A stretch of DNA of 64,000 bases from Ilex aquifolium (Eukaryota > Streptophyta > Magnoliopsida > Aquifoliales > Aquifoliaceae). The notes below the pieces were generated by a model. The model saw only the letters and a program-made list of their open reading frames with translations. It was not told where the DNA came from and made no database searches. Numbering within the stretch: the stretch's first letter is position 1; every line of letters begins with the position of its first letter. The position numbers were made by a program, and so were the translations under genes. The stretch lies in assembly GCA_951799425.1 (NCBI GenBank), contig OX637402.1, positions 5,174,001 to 5,238,000 of the forward strand. The letters are read 5' to 3'. Positions 11,945 through 25,347 of the stretch are shown here, one piece after another.

Positions 11945-11955
11945 TGGTATCAGAG
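11945..11955 (+). other. tRNA-iMet primer-binding site of element C
   Basis: TGGTATCAGAG lies two bases after the LTR end. It is the standard initiator-Met primer site of Ty1/copia elements and marks 8128-11942 as a 5' LTR. Confidence 0.85.
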
Positions 11956-12065
11956 TATGGTTGGCCATGAGGATTTCATATAGGCACTTTGTAGGCATAT
12001 CTTATTTTGCCTTACTTATCTAGTTTTATTATTTTGAGATCTATCGTGAATATAAGTTAGATTCA

Positions 12066-14057
12066 ATGGACTCTAAAAAAGAATGAGGTTTAATAGCATG
12101 ACCGTTGATCTTTAATGCTACAAACTATGAATATTGGATAGCTCGAATGAGGGTGTTTCTCAAATTGATTGGTGAGTGTGTTTTGTGATATGTGCTATAG
12201 GGATGGACCCCTCTGATAGTCATTACTCCTGTGCAAGGTGGTGAGCCGGTCGTTGAACCAAAACTCGATGACACTTGGACGAAAACCAAGTGTGATTCGG
12301 CAATGTGGAATTGGAAAGGCTTGAATGCGATATTCAATGCTGTGACTTTGAACGAGTTTTGGAGGATTTCATATTAAGAGACCTCCGAAGAAGCATGGGG
12401 CATCTTGGAAGTGTCCCACGAAGGGACTCCAATGGTGAAGATGTATCGCCTCCAACGATACACCTCTTAGTTTGAGACTTTGAGGATGCAAGAGGGTGAA
12501 ACATTTAGTGAGTTTTATGCTAAATTGTATAATGAGATGATGCCACCATTGAGATCTCTACCAGAGAGGTTTCATGCTAAGGTGATGACCTTAAAAATGA
12601 GTGTCAACATGAATGAGGTATCAACTGAAGACTTAGTAGGGTCTGTTTTGAATTTTGAGATGAATCTCCTACCATCCAAGAATTCAAAGGGTGTGCTTTC
12701 AACTCAGTTCAAGAAGAAGGAGATAAATCCAAGTCACCCCGATTGGGAGAAGAGGACTTAGCCTTTCTTGCAAGAAAGTTCAAAATATATTTCAAGGCTA
12801 GAGGTGTTGAGTTCTCTAGGTTGAAGGGAAAGTCAAGTAGATCTAGAAACCCCAATGAGGGAAAAAAGAGCAAAGGGTGAAGGCCAAAGTGAGCGATAGT
12901 GAAAGTGAGTTCACTTCAAGTGAGGACTCCTCTTCGTACGAAGATGAAGAGGATTTTATGGCATTTGTTGGTTCACATTCCTCCCCCCTAGAGAAACCTC
13001 AAGAAGTGAGGTTGAATAAGTAGAAACAAGTCCTAGCACAGAGGTAACATACTTGGTTGTTGAAGTCTCGCCAAGCAAGGATGAGACTCAAAGTATTGAG
13101 GATATTCATGATGCTTCTGATCAATTAGTTGCAGAATACCTCAAACAAAAGAAAAAAGTGCACGCAGTGAGCACGAGGCTCAAGTCGAGTAAAGATGAGA
13201 AACAAGCACTCCACGTGGACTTAGTGAAGTCCAAAGCTCATTTTGGTAGGCTTAAAGAAGAAAAGAACTCCCTTAAGGACAAATTGAGCTTTCTTGAGGG
13301 CGAGTGGCATGGGCTTGTAGAGTCTGAGAAAAGTCTAGAGTTTAAGTTGATCAACCTTGATAGAGACCTTCATGAATCACAAGAACTCTCCAAGAGACTT
13401 TCCCTATGGTCTAAAAAATTAGATAAAATGTTGTGTATGGGGAAGAACGTTGGTGGCAAACAGGGTGTAGGTTACACCAATGAAAACACCACCACCACTC
13501 CTTCCAAGGCCCTTTTTGTGATGGATAATCCCAATCCATCACCCCCATGAGTGAACACAAGTCCACCTAAAGCTAAAAATGGTAAGGGTATAAACTTAAA
13601 GAAGCTAGTTGCTAAAGAACCCTACGCCAAACAATTGTTGTGTTTCACTTGTGGAGAACACGGTCACTGTAGCACACATTGCATGCATAATAGGAAAGTC
13701 TTGAATAAGAAGCTCACACTCTTAGCTAACCAATCCAAAGCTTTGAACAATCAAGTAATGAACCTCACTAAACTAATGGATAGGTCACGTGAGTCTAAGC
13801 CTAAAATGCATCACCTAAAAAGGGCTCACAAGCTAGTGAATAAAGCTCCTTCTACTACTAACATAAAAATTGATCTATCTACATCGGTAGAGAAGAGAGT
13901 TAGTCCTTCACCCATTCCCCAACCAAACCCGAGATATTGGAAGGGGAAACAAGTTTGGGTGAGTAGAGAGGACTTTGAGAGGCTCACTACCTCAACCAAA
14001 TTGAAAGCCATGAGTGCTACCAAGGAGGTTGAGTCACCTAAGAGGTGGGTGAGGTGA
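12066..14057 (+). pseudogene. Broken gag of SIRE-like element C
   Basis: The first ATG after the primer site (12066) runs into a stop after six codons. Beyond it the gag reading is recoverable in pieces. A piece at 12480-12761 has the copia gag (UBN2-type) signature around EGETFSEFYAKLYNEM. A long lysine/glutamate-rich coiled-coil region follows at 13053-13550. After one in-frame TGA, 13551-14057 contains a CCHC zinc knuckle (CFTCGEHGHCSTHC, CX2CX4HX4C) and a conserved VWVSREDF-like tail. No protease, integrase or RT follows, so C is gag-only here and non-autonomous. An inverted, more decayed homologue lies at 52690-53870. Confidence 0.75.
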
Positions 14058-15846
14058 GAGTACGGACCTAAGTGTACAAGTCATGCATTGCATCAAGCAC
14101 CCAAGGTTCATGTATTGTATATAACTTATATGAAAAACACAAAAATAACAGAAATTGAAAATCCAAAAAGAATTTTGATGTCTATTTTGTATTTTATGTT
14201 GTTTTTTAAAAATACAAAAACATTGAAAAAAGAAAAAGCAAAAAGATCTTTCTTTTGCTTTTTATTTTTTTTGTTTTTTGTTGTTAATTATGGTAATCAA
14301 ACTTTGGTTTGAGGTATAGATTTTCCATCTTTAAATCAAAGTTGTAGTTTATTACTATGAGCCATAGTAGGGGATAGAGAACTTAGTGGTTATAAGTTAT
14401 AAATTTTAGTGCGTGATCCTTAAACAAAGTCTCTTTCACCCTAGTGTGTTTGGATAGTATCATTCCTTGAGAAAATTGATAAAATCAAGTATACGCCAAC
14501 CATTCACCTTCATACTTAGGAGTCTATTTATATTTAATGATTAATAACATTACATGACTCTAAGTGTTGGTGACAGGTGAACAAAAAGCTAAAGGTTAGT
14601 AAAACCCCAATCCCTTAAAAGATGCCGAAGAGCTAAATGTGAGAAAATGGTCCAATGTAGCCAACTATACAAAGGTGAGGCTTAATAGGAATGGCTAGTA
14701 TCAATCGCACTTGAATTGTTGAGAGTACTATATGCTTAAAGTCATTGCTCATTTGTAAAGATCAAATATCTTAGCTACACATGTTTAGAAGCAGAGCAAT
14801 GCTATGCTAACCAAATTGTTTACCAAATTTTGTATCCCAAATCAATGTAGGTGGTTGGATTAGTGGAGTTCACTAACTCCACCAAATATTCAATGCATGA
14901 GATTTTGACATATCAATTGGGATACAAGATTTGGTAAATAAATTTGGGCAGCACAGTTTTATCCTTAGAAGCATCATTTGTAAAGTACAAAATTCACAGT
15001 CGTGCTCATTGTGGTCACTATGAATAGAAGGGATGTAAAAATAGGGGGAATGCGAAAAAATAAGTTTGGATATGACATTCACTAATCGAGTTTGTATTTA
15101 TTTAGACGATGCATTAGGATTTCATGTAGAACTTTATTAATGATTTGATTTAAATGGAATCCTAATAGTGTCAGAGTTTTTTTTTACACACATTACACAT
15201 GAATTAATCAAAGATTAATAATATTTGAACATGTGCGAGTGAAATTAGACTAAGTAATCTAAGATGCATGAACATTGGGTTTTAAATACCTTTATTTGCC
15301 TTGGACTAATGTGTGAAGATGATGAAATGAGGATGGATATGCTATGCTTTGAATATTTGTGATTTTCATAATTAATGACATTGTGCATTTAAAGTTTAAT
15401 TTCAAGTTTGAGTTTAATTTCAAGTTTGAGTTTAATTTAGATCCAAATTTCATCCATTCATGTGCATTTAATCGCATTTAGGTTATACATATATCCATGC
15501 ATGATTTTTGTGGCTTAAATGGGCTGATTGGAGATGAGGTGTATTGATTTGGAAGCTGAAATAGGAGATTATGTAGGAGAGCTTCAAAGACCGCTCGAGC
15601 GACCCATACACACCGTTCGAGTGGTTGGCGCAGAATCTCGGTCTAGACAACTTAAAAAATGATATATTCATCATTCTAACACTCCCTTTCTCATTTCACA
15701 CATGAGCCCACGATCTACCCCATTTATCTCTTACCTAACTCTAACCCACTTCTCCAAACTTAGTTTAGAGTGATTTAGGTGTATTCCAACTTTGGATTTG
15801 TGTTCTTCACTTAATTTTGTACCTTACCACCGATTGATTTGGGGAA
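14058..15846 (+). mobile_element. Non-coding internal region of element C
   Basis: No open frame of note and no pol sequence between gag and the aORF. The stretch 14070-15640 matches, inverted, the blocks 52535-52690, 49977-48650 and their surroundings on the other side of the nested cluster. Examples are the shared TAGTGGTTATAAGTT, ACCATTCACCTTCATACTTA and ATCCATGCATG strings. The right end carries the CTCGAG cluster (15590-15625) followed by a pyrimidine-rich leader, suggesting a second promoter before the aORF. Confidence 0.6.
15590..15625. promoter_or_regulatory. Internal palindrome cluster upstream of the C aORF (CTCGAG)
   Basis: CGCTCGAGCG, a perfect 10-bp palindrome, lies at 15592-15601, and CCGTTCGAGTGG about 15 bp later. 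This is the same motif class as in LTRs C and C'. It lies about 230 bp before the aORF start codon at 15847. No good TATA box is visible, so the promoter role is inferred by analogy with element E. Confidence 0.5.
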
Positions 15847-16640
15847 ATGCCTCGAAGAGCTGAGAAACGAGCTAGGATACGAGCATTTGATGAGAGAAGC
15901 CGCTTTCGAGATCCCTATTACTGTGATCTATATAGGAGACAATTTACTTCATGACTTGTAATGGTGGAATGTGGTGTCAACATCACAAGGGTAAGTAATA
16001 CCTCTATCATTGAGAATTTTGAGTCGAGAGGGTGGATTGAGCTATTCGTGTCCCCTGAGCTTGTGAATGAGATCATGGCTAGGGAGCTTTATGCACACAT
16101 TAGGAACACTACTGTTGATAGAGAGCATTTCACTAAGTATGTTTGAGGTGTGCTATTTGAGTCCTCCACTGACTTGATTTTCACCATCCTACACCTATCT
16201 TGGGTAGCTAATTATGCCTATCACCATAGACCAAATAGTGCATTATCCAGGCTTTGCGATGTTGCATCTGAGTTTTATGGAGCTCCATATCTAAATGTTT
16301 AGAATCGTGAAAAGTGGTTCCAAAAGAGCTTGAATAGGGAGTATCAGGTGATTAACTTGATTACAAATTACAACATCGATCAAAAGACCCATATATCCAC
16401 CTTTCCTACCCCACGAGCTTACCTTTTGCATGCTATTGGGATGGGTTTGGACATTGACTTTCCTTTGTTGATATTTGGGGTCTTACGTAGAGCATATGAT
16501 GAGGGAAGATTTAACAATGGTTTACCTTTTGGTTCCTTGATCACCCGGATATGTTTGGTTAAGGGGCGTTATTGCATTAGATACAGATCATAGGAAAGGA
16601 CAGAAGAAACCTTTTGGGAAGGAGTCTATGAAATAGATTG
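15847..16640 (+). pseudogene. Broken aORF of element C, part 1 (plant transposon protein-like)
   Basis: The frame from the ATG at 15847 begins with a basic stretch (MPRRAEKRARIRAFDERS) and stays readable to about 16590. It is interrupted by nonsense codons near 15952, 16144, 16300 and 16591. Readable landmarks are FESRGWIELF, ELYAHIRN, LLHAIGMG and LPFGSLITRIC. Their order resembles the putative plant transposon protein domain (PF20167-type) found in extra ORFs of plant LTR elements. It is cut by the Athila insertion at 16641-16645. Further parts lie at 26784-26920, 41146-41243 and 46258-46587. Element E carries a homologue downstream of pol. Confidence 0.6.
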
Positions 16641-16645
16641 AGACT
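16641..16645. repeat. Left TSD of the Athila element (AGACT)
   Basis: AGACT at 16641-16645 is repeated perfectly at 26779-26783, just outside the right LTR. This proves the element is one intact insertion. Confidence 0.95.
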
Positions 16646-18076
16646 TGATTACGCCCAAAGAATAACACGGTAATTGTAGCACAGCTTTGGGGTGTCGATT
16701 CCACAGAGAGACAAATTAAAAGAATAATAGACAGGAACAAAGAAGCTAAAGAAAAATATTAAATGATTACTGGAGAATAAAGATTAATTTTAAATGCAAA
16801 TTAAAGTGAAACAAAGTGACTAAAGTAAAAAGTACTCAAATTTGACAAACAGTAAAGCGACGGGAATCCCTTGCACAAATCTGGTATTTTAATTATTCTT
16901 AATTCATTGAATAACTCAATTAGGAATTCAATTCCCAAAATTCCCAACCGGAAGGTATAGATTTATAAACCAAGATCAAACCACATGTAACCCTTTGAAA
17001 AATCATTCACCATATTTAAAACACGTAAATTATTATCACTATTGAGAAAATCCAACGACGACAATATACTCAATAAGCAATATTGCAGCAAAGAATTAAA
17101 TCAATATAGATAAATAATTGATCCAAACATAATCAAAGAACTAATCCACTCAATAGAAAAAGCATGACTGAATCCATAAATAGAATAAATTCTATGACTA
17201 TTCGGAGAAGAAAATCTCAACAATAAATTGAGAATAATAAAACAAAAGAGTTTTACTAATTAAAAATCGAATGCATAAATTAAAAATAAATAAAATATCA
17301 TCTACTGTGCAAGTTCATCCCTCGCCTTACTTGAGAATTTAGTTACCCATAAATATAATGGACAATAAAAATCTCCCAAAGAAATAAAACAAACCGGTGG
17401 TCATCGGCCTGTTTCTGATCAGCGCCTACTGCCTTCTGTTTTCCTCAAACCGCCACACACCCAAGGCAAAGCAAAAGTCCAGCCGCCACACCAAAAAAAA
17501 AGAGAAGCCAGGGTTTTCTCCTTTTTTTTTTAAGTCAAACTCCTTTTTTATTTAAGAAAAAAAAGTCTTTTGACTTTTTCTTCTTTTTCTCCAAACCGTC
17601 CAAACCCAAAGAGAATAAAACAAAAAGTTTCACAAGCCTAGTCCTTTTCTTGAGAAAAGTCTTTTTCATCCCCTCTTAATTTCAGCCCTTTTTATTTCAG
17701 CCCCTAAAGCCCAAATCTTGTGTAACTTGAGAAAGATCAAGCCCAATAAAAATAATGAGTGTTGGGCCCACATGATAGCAGCATCAATTTCAGCCTTTTT
17801 ACTCCATGGGCTGTCATCAAAATAAAAAAACAAATATAAAAGCCCAATAATAAAGTCCCAAAAATATTAAATGTAAAGCTCAATTGTAAATTATCTCTCA
17901 CCAACCAATCATGCAATATTTAAGATGTAAAATATTATAAAATCATGCTCAAATATATCTCAGTCTGAATAGATATTAAATTCAATAATATAAATTATAT
18001 CTAATTATTTCTATTCACATTTTAGCATTTTAATCCAATAATAAGGTATTTAGAATGCACTTTCGCGCACTCATCA
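16646..18076 (-). mobile_element. 3' LTR of the young Athila element
   Basis: 1431 bp, from TGATTACGCCC to CGCACTCATCA. It is the same length as the 5' LTR at 25348-26778, and I found no mismatch when comparing the two line by line, including the T10 and A9 runs. As gag-pol is on the minus strand, this is the 3' LTR. No palindrome cluster of the type seen in the other families is present. Confidence 0.95.
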
Positions 18077-18090
18077 CACCCCCCAACTTA
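18077..18090 (-). other. Polypurine tract of the Athila element
   Basis: The minus strand reads AAGTTGGGGGGGTG directly before the 3' LTR. It primes plus-strand DNA synthesis in Ty3/gypsy elements. Confidence 0.85.
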
Positions 18091-19804
18091 CTCATTGCTA
18101 GTCCCTAGCAATTTTCATGCCAAAACAATGAAAGAAACCAAAGAAAATCACACACAAAGGCAATCAAGTCACACTTTCCAGATTCACATATCAAAACAAT
18201 CTTAGGAATTCAACAACCCCATCACAAGCAATCCACCTGAAGCAATCCACAGAGTGTGTGTGTGTGTTCCAAACTATATCCATCTTACCAGAAGCCCTGA
18301 CACATGCAACATCAAGAACATCTCAAGCGAAAGGTTCAACTCCATAACTCACGGGTATAAAAGTGTTTCGTGGGGAGATTCTCTCTATGGAGTTGACAAT
18401 GGGTGTGCACACACTCTCATAGGGAATTAGGCAATTCTGTACAAGCAACAAACAAACATTGATCTTATGATAGGAATACTAACAAATGAGACTTCCACCT
18501 CGCTTTCCCAAAACCTTACTTAGGATCAGAACGGTCAACACAAAAGGTTGTAACGTGGCTTAGGTTTGAGGCTATATAAAAAAAATGAAAAGGATTCAAA
18601 AACTTCCAAGTACATACAAATGGAATCTTGTTAAATCTCTCAATAAACCACATTTCTCACTTGATGTACTCTTCAATCTTTCAAGTCATAGAATAATGTC
18701 TCTTTTCTTTTCTTTTCTTTTCTTTTCTGTTTTTTTTCTTTCTTTCTTTTTTTTTTTTTGAAACAATTTGGTACACAATAATGTCACCCTGGTATTTTTT
18801 CTATTTCTAACCAGCCTCGGTATTTTTTTCTTTGAAGCTCACTCACTTGAACACCTTGTAACTCGTGTTCTTTCCTTTTCCTTCTCTTTCTCTTTTTTTT
18901 TTTTTTTCAAAGAGAATTTCACATCTAGTACACACTTGGAAGTAACAAGGGTAAGGGAAATCAGTGTATAGGTTATACTCCAATGTGGAGAGGTATGGAT
19001 AATGTAGGCATATGAAAAGAAAAGGCTACATGTGTTTATTGGCTCAAACTTGGCTACTAGGGGTCCATGGTGGAAAGGGTTAGCTTGAAAGGCTCAAACG
19101 TTGATCCTAAGTTGACCTTCGTCATATCCCATGTATATCCACCATCTTACCACAAACCATGTAATGATATTCTCAAAAGAAGTACCCAATTCAACAGATC
19201 AATGAACGCTTATCACAATTTGCTGCATTGTAGGCTCTCAATCCTCTCCAAAACTCACATGAATACTTAAGCAAAAGAGTTCTCTAGCTACATGTGTCAA
19301 ACCACCATCTTACCACAAAGCTTGGATGAGTGCATTAGGAGTTCTGTGAATGCTTCAGCAAAAAAAATGATTATGGTGGGTTTGAAGAATTCACGAAGAT
19401 GGCTATGAATGAGAATAAGTACACATGTGAAAAGGGTGCACGTGTGATGTAAAATTAAAAACATTTGATACATGCAAATACGCCACAGAGTTCCAACAAA
19501 CATTTTAAATATTGAATTTGCACCACCACCCCCCAACTTAAATGAAACATTGTCCTCAATGTTTAAGAATCAAATTTGAATGGAGAATAACCAAAAAGGG
19601 TAGAATACACCTGATGAGTGACATGGGTAGTTCGCTAGGCACCAAAGATGGTAACCTGAAATGACAAAATGAAACTAACCTGCAAATAAAAACAAAGAAA
19701 ACAACAGCAAACTAAAAGGAAAATAAAATAAAATAAAATAAAATAAATAAAATAAAATAAAATAAAACAAAACAAATAAATAAAAACATACCTGCATGGT
19801 GTGG
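18091..19804 (-). mobile_element. 3' non-coding region of the Athila element
   Basis: 1.7 kb between the gag-pol stop and the polypurine tract. It holds pyrimidine-rich simple repeats (TTTTC units at 18697-18760 and poly-T near 18891-18907) and an AAAAT-type microsatellite (19720-19785). No env-like ORF that I would support is present, although many Athila elements carry one here. Confidence 0.8.
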
Positions 19805-22800
19805 TCAAGGTTGATAGACCGGATCCTCAAGTGGAATGTCTTCCACGATTGGAACTTGTCTATCAATTAACACTTTAAGGCGCTGACCATTTACTTTAAA
19901 GATCCGACCATCCTTAAGATCCTCTATTTCCACCGCCCCATGTGCAAAAACATTCTTCACTACAAAAGGTCCGGTCCACCTAGACCTAAGTTTTCCTGGG
20001 TGCTTATGGAGTCTAGAATCATATAAAAACACTCGATCATTCGGTTTAAACGTTTTTCTCAAAATATTTTTATCATGAAATGCTTTCATTTTAGCCTTAT
20101 AAATTTTAGAGTTCTCATAAGCATCATTTCTCAACTCCTCTAACTCGGTCAACTGAAACTTCCTAAGCTTACCTGCTTCTCCCATGTCAAAATTGACATT
20201 CTTGATGGCCCAATAGGCTCGATGCTCGAGCTCCACAGGTAAGTGACAAGGCTTTCCAAAAACAAGTCTATAAGGTGACATGCCTAAATGAGTTTTGAAA
20301 GCTGTACGGTAGGCCCAAAGCGCATCAACTAGTCTCAAAGACCAATCCTTGCGATCCGGGTTGACCGTTTTTTCTAAAATTTGCTTAATTTCCCTGTTTG
20401 CAAGTTCTACCTGTCCACTTGTCTGAGGGTGGTAGGCAGTAGAGATCTTATGTACCACCCCATATTTTTTCATTAAAGCTTCAAAAGAACGGTTGCAAAA
20501 ATGCGTACCCCGGTCACTAATGATAGCACGTGGTATACCAAATCGAGATAACACATTTTCTTTGAGAAATTTAATTACCGTCTTATTATCATTGCTCCTG
20601 CAAGCTGCTGCCTCTACCCATTTTGACACATAATCTACTGCCACAATAATATATTGATATCCAAAAGAAGGAGGAAATGGTCCCATAAAATCAATGCCCC
20701 AACAATCAAAAATTTCAATCACTAAAATTGGGTTTAAGGGCATCATATGACGACGGGACATGGCTCCTAACTTTTGACACTTTTCACATGAGCGACAATA
20801 GATATTCGCATCCTTAAACAAGGTGGGCCAATAAAATCCACACTGCAGAATTTTTGCAGCGGTTTTCTTCATAGAAAAGTGGCCTCCACAAGCTTGGGAA
20901 TGACAAAATTCCAAGACGCTGGCAATCTCCTCATCAGGAATGCAACGCCTTAAAATTTGGTCAGGACAGTATTTGAAAAGAAAAGGGTCATCCCAATAGA
21001 AATTACGTACCTCAGTCATGAACTTCCTCTTGTCCTGAGCGCTCCAATCCACCGGTAACTCACCTGCAACCAAATAATTCACAATATGAGCAAACCATGG
21101 TAGAGAAGTAATAGAAAGTAAATGCTCATCGGGGAAATCATCCCTGATTGGTAGGTGGTCAGAGGTATCCTCAAATGTGAGCCTCGAGAGATGGTCAGCC
21201 ACTACGTTCTCCACTCCTTTCTTGTCTTTGATAGTAATATCAAATTCCTGCAAAAGTAAAATCCACCGTATTAATCGTGCCTTAGCATCCTTCTTTGTAA
21301 GAAGGTACTTAAGGGCTGCATGATCTGTGAAAATAATAATAGGAGAACCAATCAAATAAGCACGAAACTTATCCAAAGCAAAAACTACAGCTAGCAACTC
21401 TTTTTCCGTGGTGGAGTAATTCATTTGAGCACTATTTAGAGTTCTACTAGCATAATAAATGACAAAAGGCTTCCCCTCTCTTCGCTGTCCAAGAACAGCA
21501 CCTACAGCAAAATCACTAGCATCACACATGATCTCAAAAGGTAAAGTCCAGTCAGGTGGCTGCATTATGGGTGCTGAGGTAAGCTTGCCAATTAGCATTT
21601 TAAATGCCTCTTGACAAGCTTGTGTCCACTCAAATGGGGCATCTTTAGCTAGGAGGTCACATAATGGTCTAGAGATGGTGGAAAAATTTTGTATAAACCT
21701 CCTATAAAAACCCGCATGACCAAGAAAGGATCTCACATCCTTTACTGTCCTAGGTGTAGGCAACTTAGAGATTAATTCAATCTTAGATTGATCAACCTCT
21801 ATCCCCCTAGAAGAAATAATATGCCCTAAGACAATACCTGAAGGTACCATAAAATGGCATTTCTCCCAATTCAGAACCAATTTCTTTTCCTCACAACGAG
21901 TCAACACTCTCTCTAAATTCAATAAGCATGCATCAAAAGAAGATCCAAAAACAGTTAAGTCATCCATAAAAACTTCCATGCAATTTTCAACCATGTCACT
22001 AAAAATACTCATCATGCAACGTTGAAAAGTAGCAGGTGCATTACACAATCCAAATGGCATTCTACGAAAAGCATAAGTACCAAAAGGACAAGTGAAAGTG
22101 GTTTTTTCCTGGTCTTCTAATGCAATTTCAATTTGATAATAACCAGAATAACCATCCAAGAAACAATAAAAAGGATGACCAGCCACACGCTCAAGAATTT
22201 GATCAATAAAAGGGAGAGGAAAATGGTCTTTTCGGGTGGCAGCATTCAATTTTCTGTAATCAATGCACATCCGCCATCCAGTCACAAGTTTTGTAGGGAC
22301 TAACTCTCCTAGGTCATTCTTCACCACAGTAACACCTGACTTTTTAGGAACAACCTGTGTAGGACTTACCCATTTACTATCAGCAATAGGATATATGATT
22401 CCTGCATCTAATAGTTTCAACACTTCATTTTTCACTACTTCTTTCATAGTGGGATTAAGCCTACGCTGGGGGTCTCTACGAGGGCTAGTTCCTTCCTCCA
22501 AATTAATTTTATGAGAACAGACCAAGGGACTAACACCTTTTATATCAGCAATGTTCCAACCTAAGGCTGACTTATGCTCACTTAGGGTCCGAATTAATTT
22601 CTCATCTTGAGACTCAGACAATTCAGATGAGATAATAACAGGAAAAGTATCACCTGGACCAAGGAAAACATGCTTTAAGCCCTTAGGCAAAGGCTTCAAT
22701 TCAACTTTGGGTGCTTCCACACTTGAAGGAATTTGTTTTTCACCTTTCTCAGGTAACTCCTCAAATTTCGGTTGCCATGCCCGAGTGCCATAGTCCTGAG

Positions 22801-25177
22801 TCCTATCAAAAATAGCACAAATATCAACTACATCAGATGGATCACTGATAGAATCAAACTCAGAATGAACGAGAAAATATTCAAGGGGATCAAAATCATG
22901 AGCTATAGAAACTCCCTTATCCATGAGTGAGTCAATCATGTATGTCTGGTGGCTCTCGTCATCATCTTCTGGCTGTTTTGCAATATGAAAGATATTCACC
23001 TCGAGAGTCATGTTTCCAAAAGACAGCTTCATGAGCCCGTTCCTGCAATTAATAAGAGCATTAGCAGTGGCAAGGAAAGGCCTACCTAAAATCAAAGGAA
23101 TTTTAGAAGTAGTATCAACAACAGAACTAGTGTCAAGGATTAGAAAATCAACAGGATAATAAAATTTATCAATTTGAATTAGAACATCCTCTACCACACC
23201 CCGAGGTACTTTGACTGAACGGTCAGCCAATTGCAATACCACAGTGGTTGGTTTGATTTCACCCAATCCCAACTGCAAATAAATAGAATATGGCATTAGA
23301 TTGACACTAGCTCCTAAATCTAGCAAAGCTTGCCCAAACTCATTATTTCCAATGCTGCATGCAATGGTTGGGCAACCAGGATCCTTGTACTTGGGAGGAA
23401 TCCGCTGCTCAATTAGAGCACTAACTTGCTCTGTCAGGAATGCTGTCTTCTTCACATGGTGCTTCCTCTTGACTGTACACAAATCCTTGAGAACCTTTGC
23501 ATAAGTAGGTACTTGTTTAATCACATGCAAAAGAGGAAGATTGATTTTTACCTGCCTTAGATTCTCTAGGATTTCATTGTTAGCATCCAGAGTTCGCTTG
23601 CTTGATTTTAAAGCTTGAGGAAATGGTACCTTAACAAGACTCTTTGTCACCTCAGGTTCCTTAGGCAGATCGGCATCACTATTATCTTGATCATCTGATT
23701 TGTCCGTTGTTGGAGTGTGTAATGACTCACCACTTCGTGTCACAATGGCATTCACATCCTTCAAATTATCTTGTGCCATGTGTTGACCATGGGGTGCAGA
23801 TTGAGCTTGAGAAGGAAACTTACCTCGCTCATTCACACTCAAAGAGCTCATCAATTTAGACATTTGACTTTTTATCTCTTTGTTTTCTTCAACAACCTGC
23901 ACAATCAAAGATTCAAACTTTTGGTTAGTCTTACCCTGTGTCTCAATAAAAGCATGCAAAGTGTCTTCTAAAGGACTCCTAGAAGATGTAGGTGTATGAT
24001 AAGGTGCAGGGTATGATCTAGGGGGTTGTGCAGGTGGCTGATTTTCAGACTTCCAGCTAAAATTGGGGTGATTGCGCCACCCCGGATTATAGGTATCAGA
24101 GTAAGGTGTAAAAGGCTTCTTGTACATACCTAAGGCATTACATTGTTCCTCATACATCCCTCTCATCTCAGCAAGTGTGAGACATTCTTGGGCGAGGTGA
24201 TCTACCCCGCCACACACAAAACATGGTCCAAAAGACTCTGCATGATTAGCCACGTGTGTTGGCTTTAAGTCCTTAGTCTTTAACACATCTAACTCCCTAG
24301 TGAGCATCTCAACCTTAGCCTTTAGGTTATCATCTTCCCTGAGATGGTAAATTCCACCACCATTTGGGTTCCCTGCAGGTCGTGACCTATTTGTGCTTTC
24401 AGTAGCACTAGGTCCAGTCCAAGTGTGAGCTTTTTCAGCAAGCTCATTGAGGTATTCTATGGCCTCATCAGGATCTTTTTGTAAGAACTCACCATTACAC
24501 ATCATCTCCACAAATTGGCGTTCTCTAGGTGTAAGTCCCTCATAAAAATAGCTCACTAAACGCCAATTCTCATACCCATGGTGAGGACACATACTCAACA
24601 ACTCCTTAAATCTCTCCCAAGACTGATACAAAGTCTCACTATCCTTTTGTGCAAAGGTGGAGATTTGTCTTTTTAAAGCATTGGTCTTGTGTTGGGGGAA
24701 ATATTTATTAAAGAAGACCTGAGTCATCTCACTCCATGTCCCAATAGATCGTGGTCTCAGCGAGTATAACCAACTCTTAGCTCTATCCTTCAAAGAGAAA
24801 GGAAAGAACTTAAGTCTCACGACATCATCAAGTGCAATTTGATTATGAAAAGTTGCAACTACCTCCTCAAACTCTCTAATGTGCACATATGGATTTTCAT
24901 TTTCCAAGCCATGAAAAGTAGGGAGTAACTGTATCATCCCTGTTTTAAAATCTAGTTGGCGAGTATTAGCTGGAAACATGATGCATGATGGTGTGGATGT
25001 GCGTGTAGGGTGGAGGTAATCATGAAGAGTTTTAATGGGTTGATCTTCGTGTTCACCCATTTCTTCGGGACTCAATGGATTGTCAAATAAAGGATTTAAA
25101 AAATCTGAGTCTAACTCTACCACAGGCCTACTAGCAAATCTACCCAAGGTGTCTCTATATCTGTGCATGCAAGGCAA
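19805..25177 (-). CDS. gag-pol: Athila-type Ty3/gypsy Gag-Pol polyprotein, intact
   Basis: A single 1790-residue frame. Gag lies at about 118-245, with a CCHC zinc knuckle at C319, C322, H327 and C332. The aspartic protease has the Athila-type DLGA active site at D620. RT covers about 925-1130, with D1008 and the FMDD box at D1072/D1073. RNase H has D1219, E1260, D1285 and D1328. The integrase zinc finger uses H1426, H1433, C1464 and C1467, and the DDE core is D1496, D1555 and E1591 (35 residues between the last two). The [19 protein letters not shown] block before RT and the tRNA-Asp primer assign it to Athila. There is no frameshift or stop and Gag is fused in frame with Pol. I took the first ATG, since the upstream frame is leader. 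With identical LTRs and a perfect TSD it is probably still mobile or was very recently. Confidence 0.95.
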   Translation of the reverse strand: MPCMHRYRDTLGRFASRPVVELDSDFLNPLFDNPLSPEEMGEHEDQPIKTLHDYLHPTRTSTPSCIMFPANTRQLDFKTGMIQLLPTFHGLENENPYVHIREFEEVVATFHNQIALDDVVRLKFFPFSLKDRAKSWLYSLRPRSIGTWSEMTQVFFNKYFPQHKTNALKRQISTFAQKDSETLYQSWERFKELLSMCPHHGYENWRLVSYFYEGLTPRERQFVEMMCNGEFLQKDPDEAIEYLNELAEKAHTWTGPSATESTNRSRPAGNPNGGGIYHLREDDNLKAKVEMLTRELDVLKTKDLKPTHVANHAESFGPCFVCGGVDHLAQECLTLAEMRGMYEEQCNALGMYKKPFTPYSDTYNPGWRNHPNFSWKSENQPPAQPPRSYPAPYHTPTSSRSPLEDTLHAFIETQGKTNQKFESLIVQVVEENKEIKSQMSKLMSSLSVNERGKFPSQAQSAPHGQHMAQDNLKDVNAIVTRSGESLHTPTTDKSDDQDNSDADLPKEPEVTKSLVKVPFPQALKSSKRTLDANNEILENLRQVKINLPLLHVIKQVPTYAKVLKDLCTVKRKHHVKKTAFLTEQVSALIEQRIPPKYKDPGCPTIACSIGNNEFGQALLDLGASVNLMPYSIYLQLGLGEIKPTTVVLQLADRSVKVPRGVVEDVLIQIDKFYYPVDFLILDTSSVVDTTSKIPLILGRPFLATANALINCRNGLMKLSFGNMTLEVNIFHIAKQPEDDDESHQTYMIDSLMDKGVSIAHDFDPLEYFLVHSEFDSISDPSDVVDICAIFDRTQDYGTRAWQPKFEELPEKGEKQIPSSVEAPKVELKPLPKGLKHVFLGPGDTFPVIISSELSESQDEKLIRTLSEHKSALGWNIADIKGVSPLVCSHKINLEEGTSPRRDPQRRLNPTMKEVVKNEVLKLLDAGIIYPIADSKWVSPTQVVPKKSGVTVVKNDLGELVPTKLVTGWRMCIDYRKLNAATRKDHFPLPFIDQILERVAGHPFYCFLDGYSGYYQIEIALEDQEKTTFTCPFGTYAFRRMPFGLCNAPATFQRCMMSIFSDMVENCMEVFMDDLTVFGSSFDACLLNLERVLTRCEEKKLVLNWEKCHFMVPSGIVLGHIISSRGIEVDQSKIELISKLPTPRTVKDVRSFLGHAGFYRRFIQNFSTISRPLCDLLAKDAPFEWTQACQEAFKMLIGKLTSAPIMQPPDWTLPFEIMCDASDFAVGAVLGQRREGKPFVIYYASRTLNSAQMNYSTTEKELLAVVFALDKFRAYLIGSPIIIFTDHAALKYLLTKKDAKARLIRWILLLQEFDITIKDKKGVENVVADHLSRLTFEDTSDHLPIRDDFPDEHLLSITSLPWFAHIVNYLVAGELPVDWSAQDKRKFMTEVRNFYWDDPFLFKYCPDQILRRCIPDEEIASVLEFCHSQACGGHFSMKKTAAKILQCGFYWPTLFKDANIYCRSCEKCQKLGAMSRRHMMPLNPILVIEIFDCWGIDFMGPFPPSFGYQYIIVAVDYVSKWVEAAACRSNDNKTVIKFLKENVLSRFGIPRAIISDRGTHFCNRSFEALMKKYGVVHKISTAYHPQTSGQVELANREIKQILEKTVNPDRKDWSLRLVDALWAYRTAFKTHLGMSPYRLVFGKPCHLPVELEHRAYWAIKNVNFDMGEAGKLRKFQLTELEELRNDAYENSKIYKAKMKAFHDKNILRKTFKPNDRVFLYDSRLHKHPGKLRSRWTGPFVVKNVFAHGAVEIEDLKDGRIFKVNGQRLKVLIDRQVPIVEDIPLEDPVYQP

Positions 25178-25324
25178 TGAAACACTAAAAGAATAAAAAT
25201 ACTATAAAAAGAAAGAAGATAAATAATAATAATAATAACAATGCAGCAAGCTAAAAGAAGGAACGAAGTTACCGCTTTTGCAGACTGTTGAAAAGAAAAA
25301 CTATCTAACAATTCTTCTACCGTC
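25178..25324 (-). mobile_element. Leader of the Athila element
   Basis: About 150 bp between the primer-binding site and the Gag-Pol start codon. It contains an ATT-repeat tract near 25221-25238. No other feature is visible. Confidence 0.7.
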
Positions 25325-25342
25325 TCCCCGGCAACGGCGCCA
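25325..25342 (-). other. tRNA-Asp primer-binding site of the Athila element
   Basis: The minus strand reads TGGCGCCGTTGCCGGGGA, an 18-nt complement of the 3' end of plant tRNA-Asp(GUC) including CCA. It lies five bases inside the 5' LTR. This primer is characteristic of Athila elements. Confidence 0.95.
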
Positions 25343-25347
25343 AAATT

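Noticed and set aside
19720-19785. AAAAT-type microsatellite as a possible poly-A tail of a LINE or SINE
   Set aside because: It lies between the Athila gag-pol stop and the polypurine tract with no TSD or retroposon body next to it.
18091-19804. Search for an env-like ORF in the young Athila element
   Set aside because: Only short, overlapping frames (67-79 codons) on both strands with simple-repeat content; no membrane or surface-protein features.
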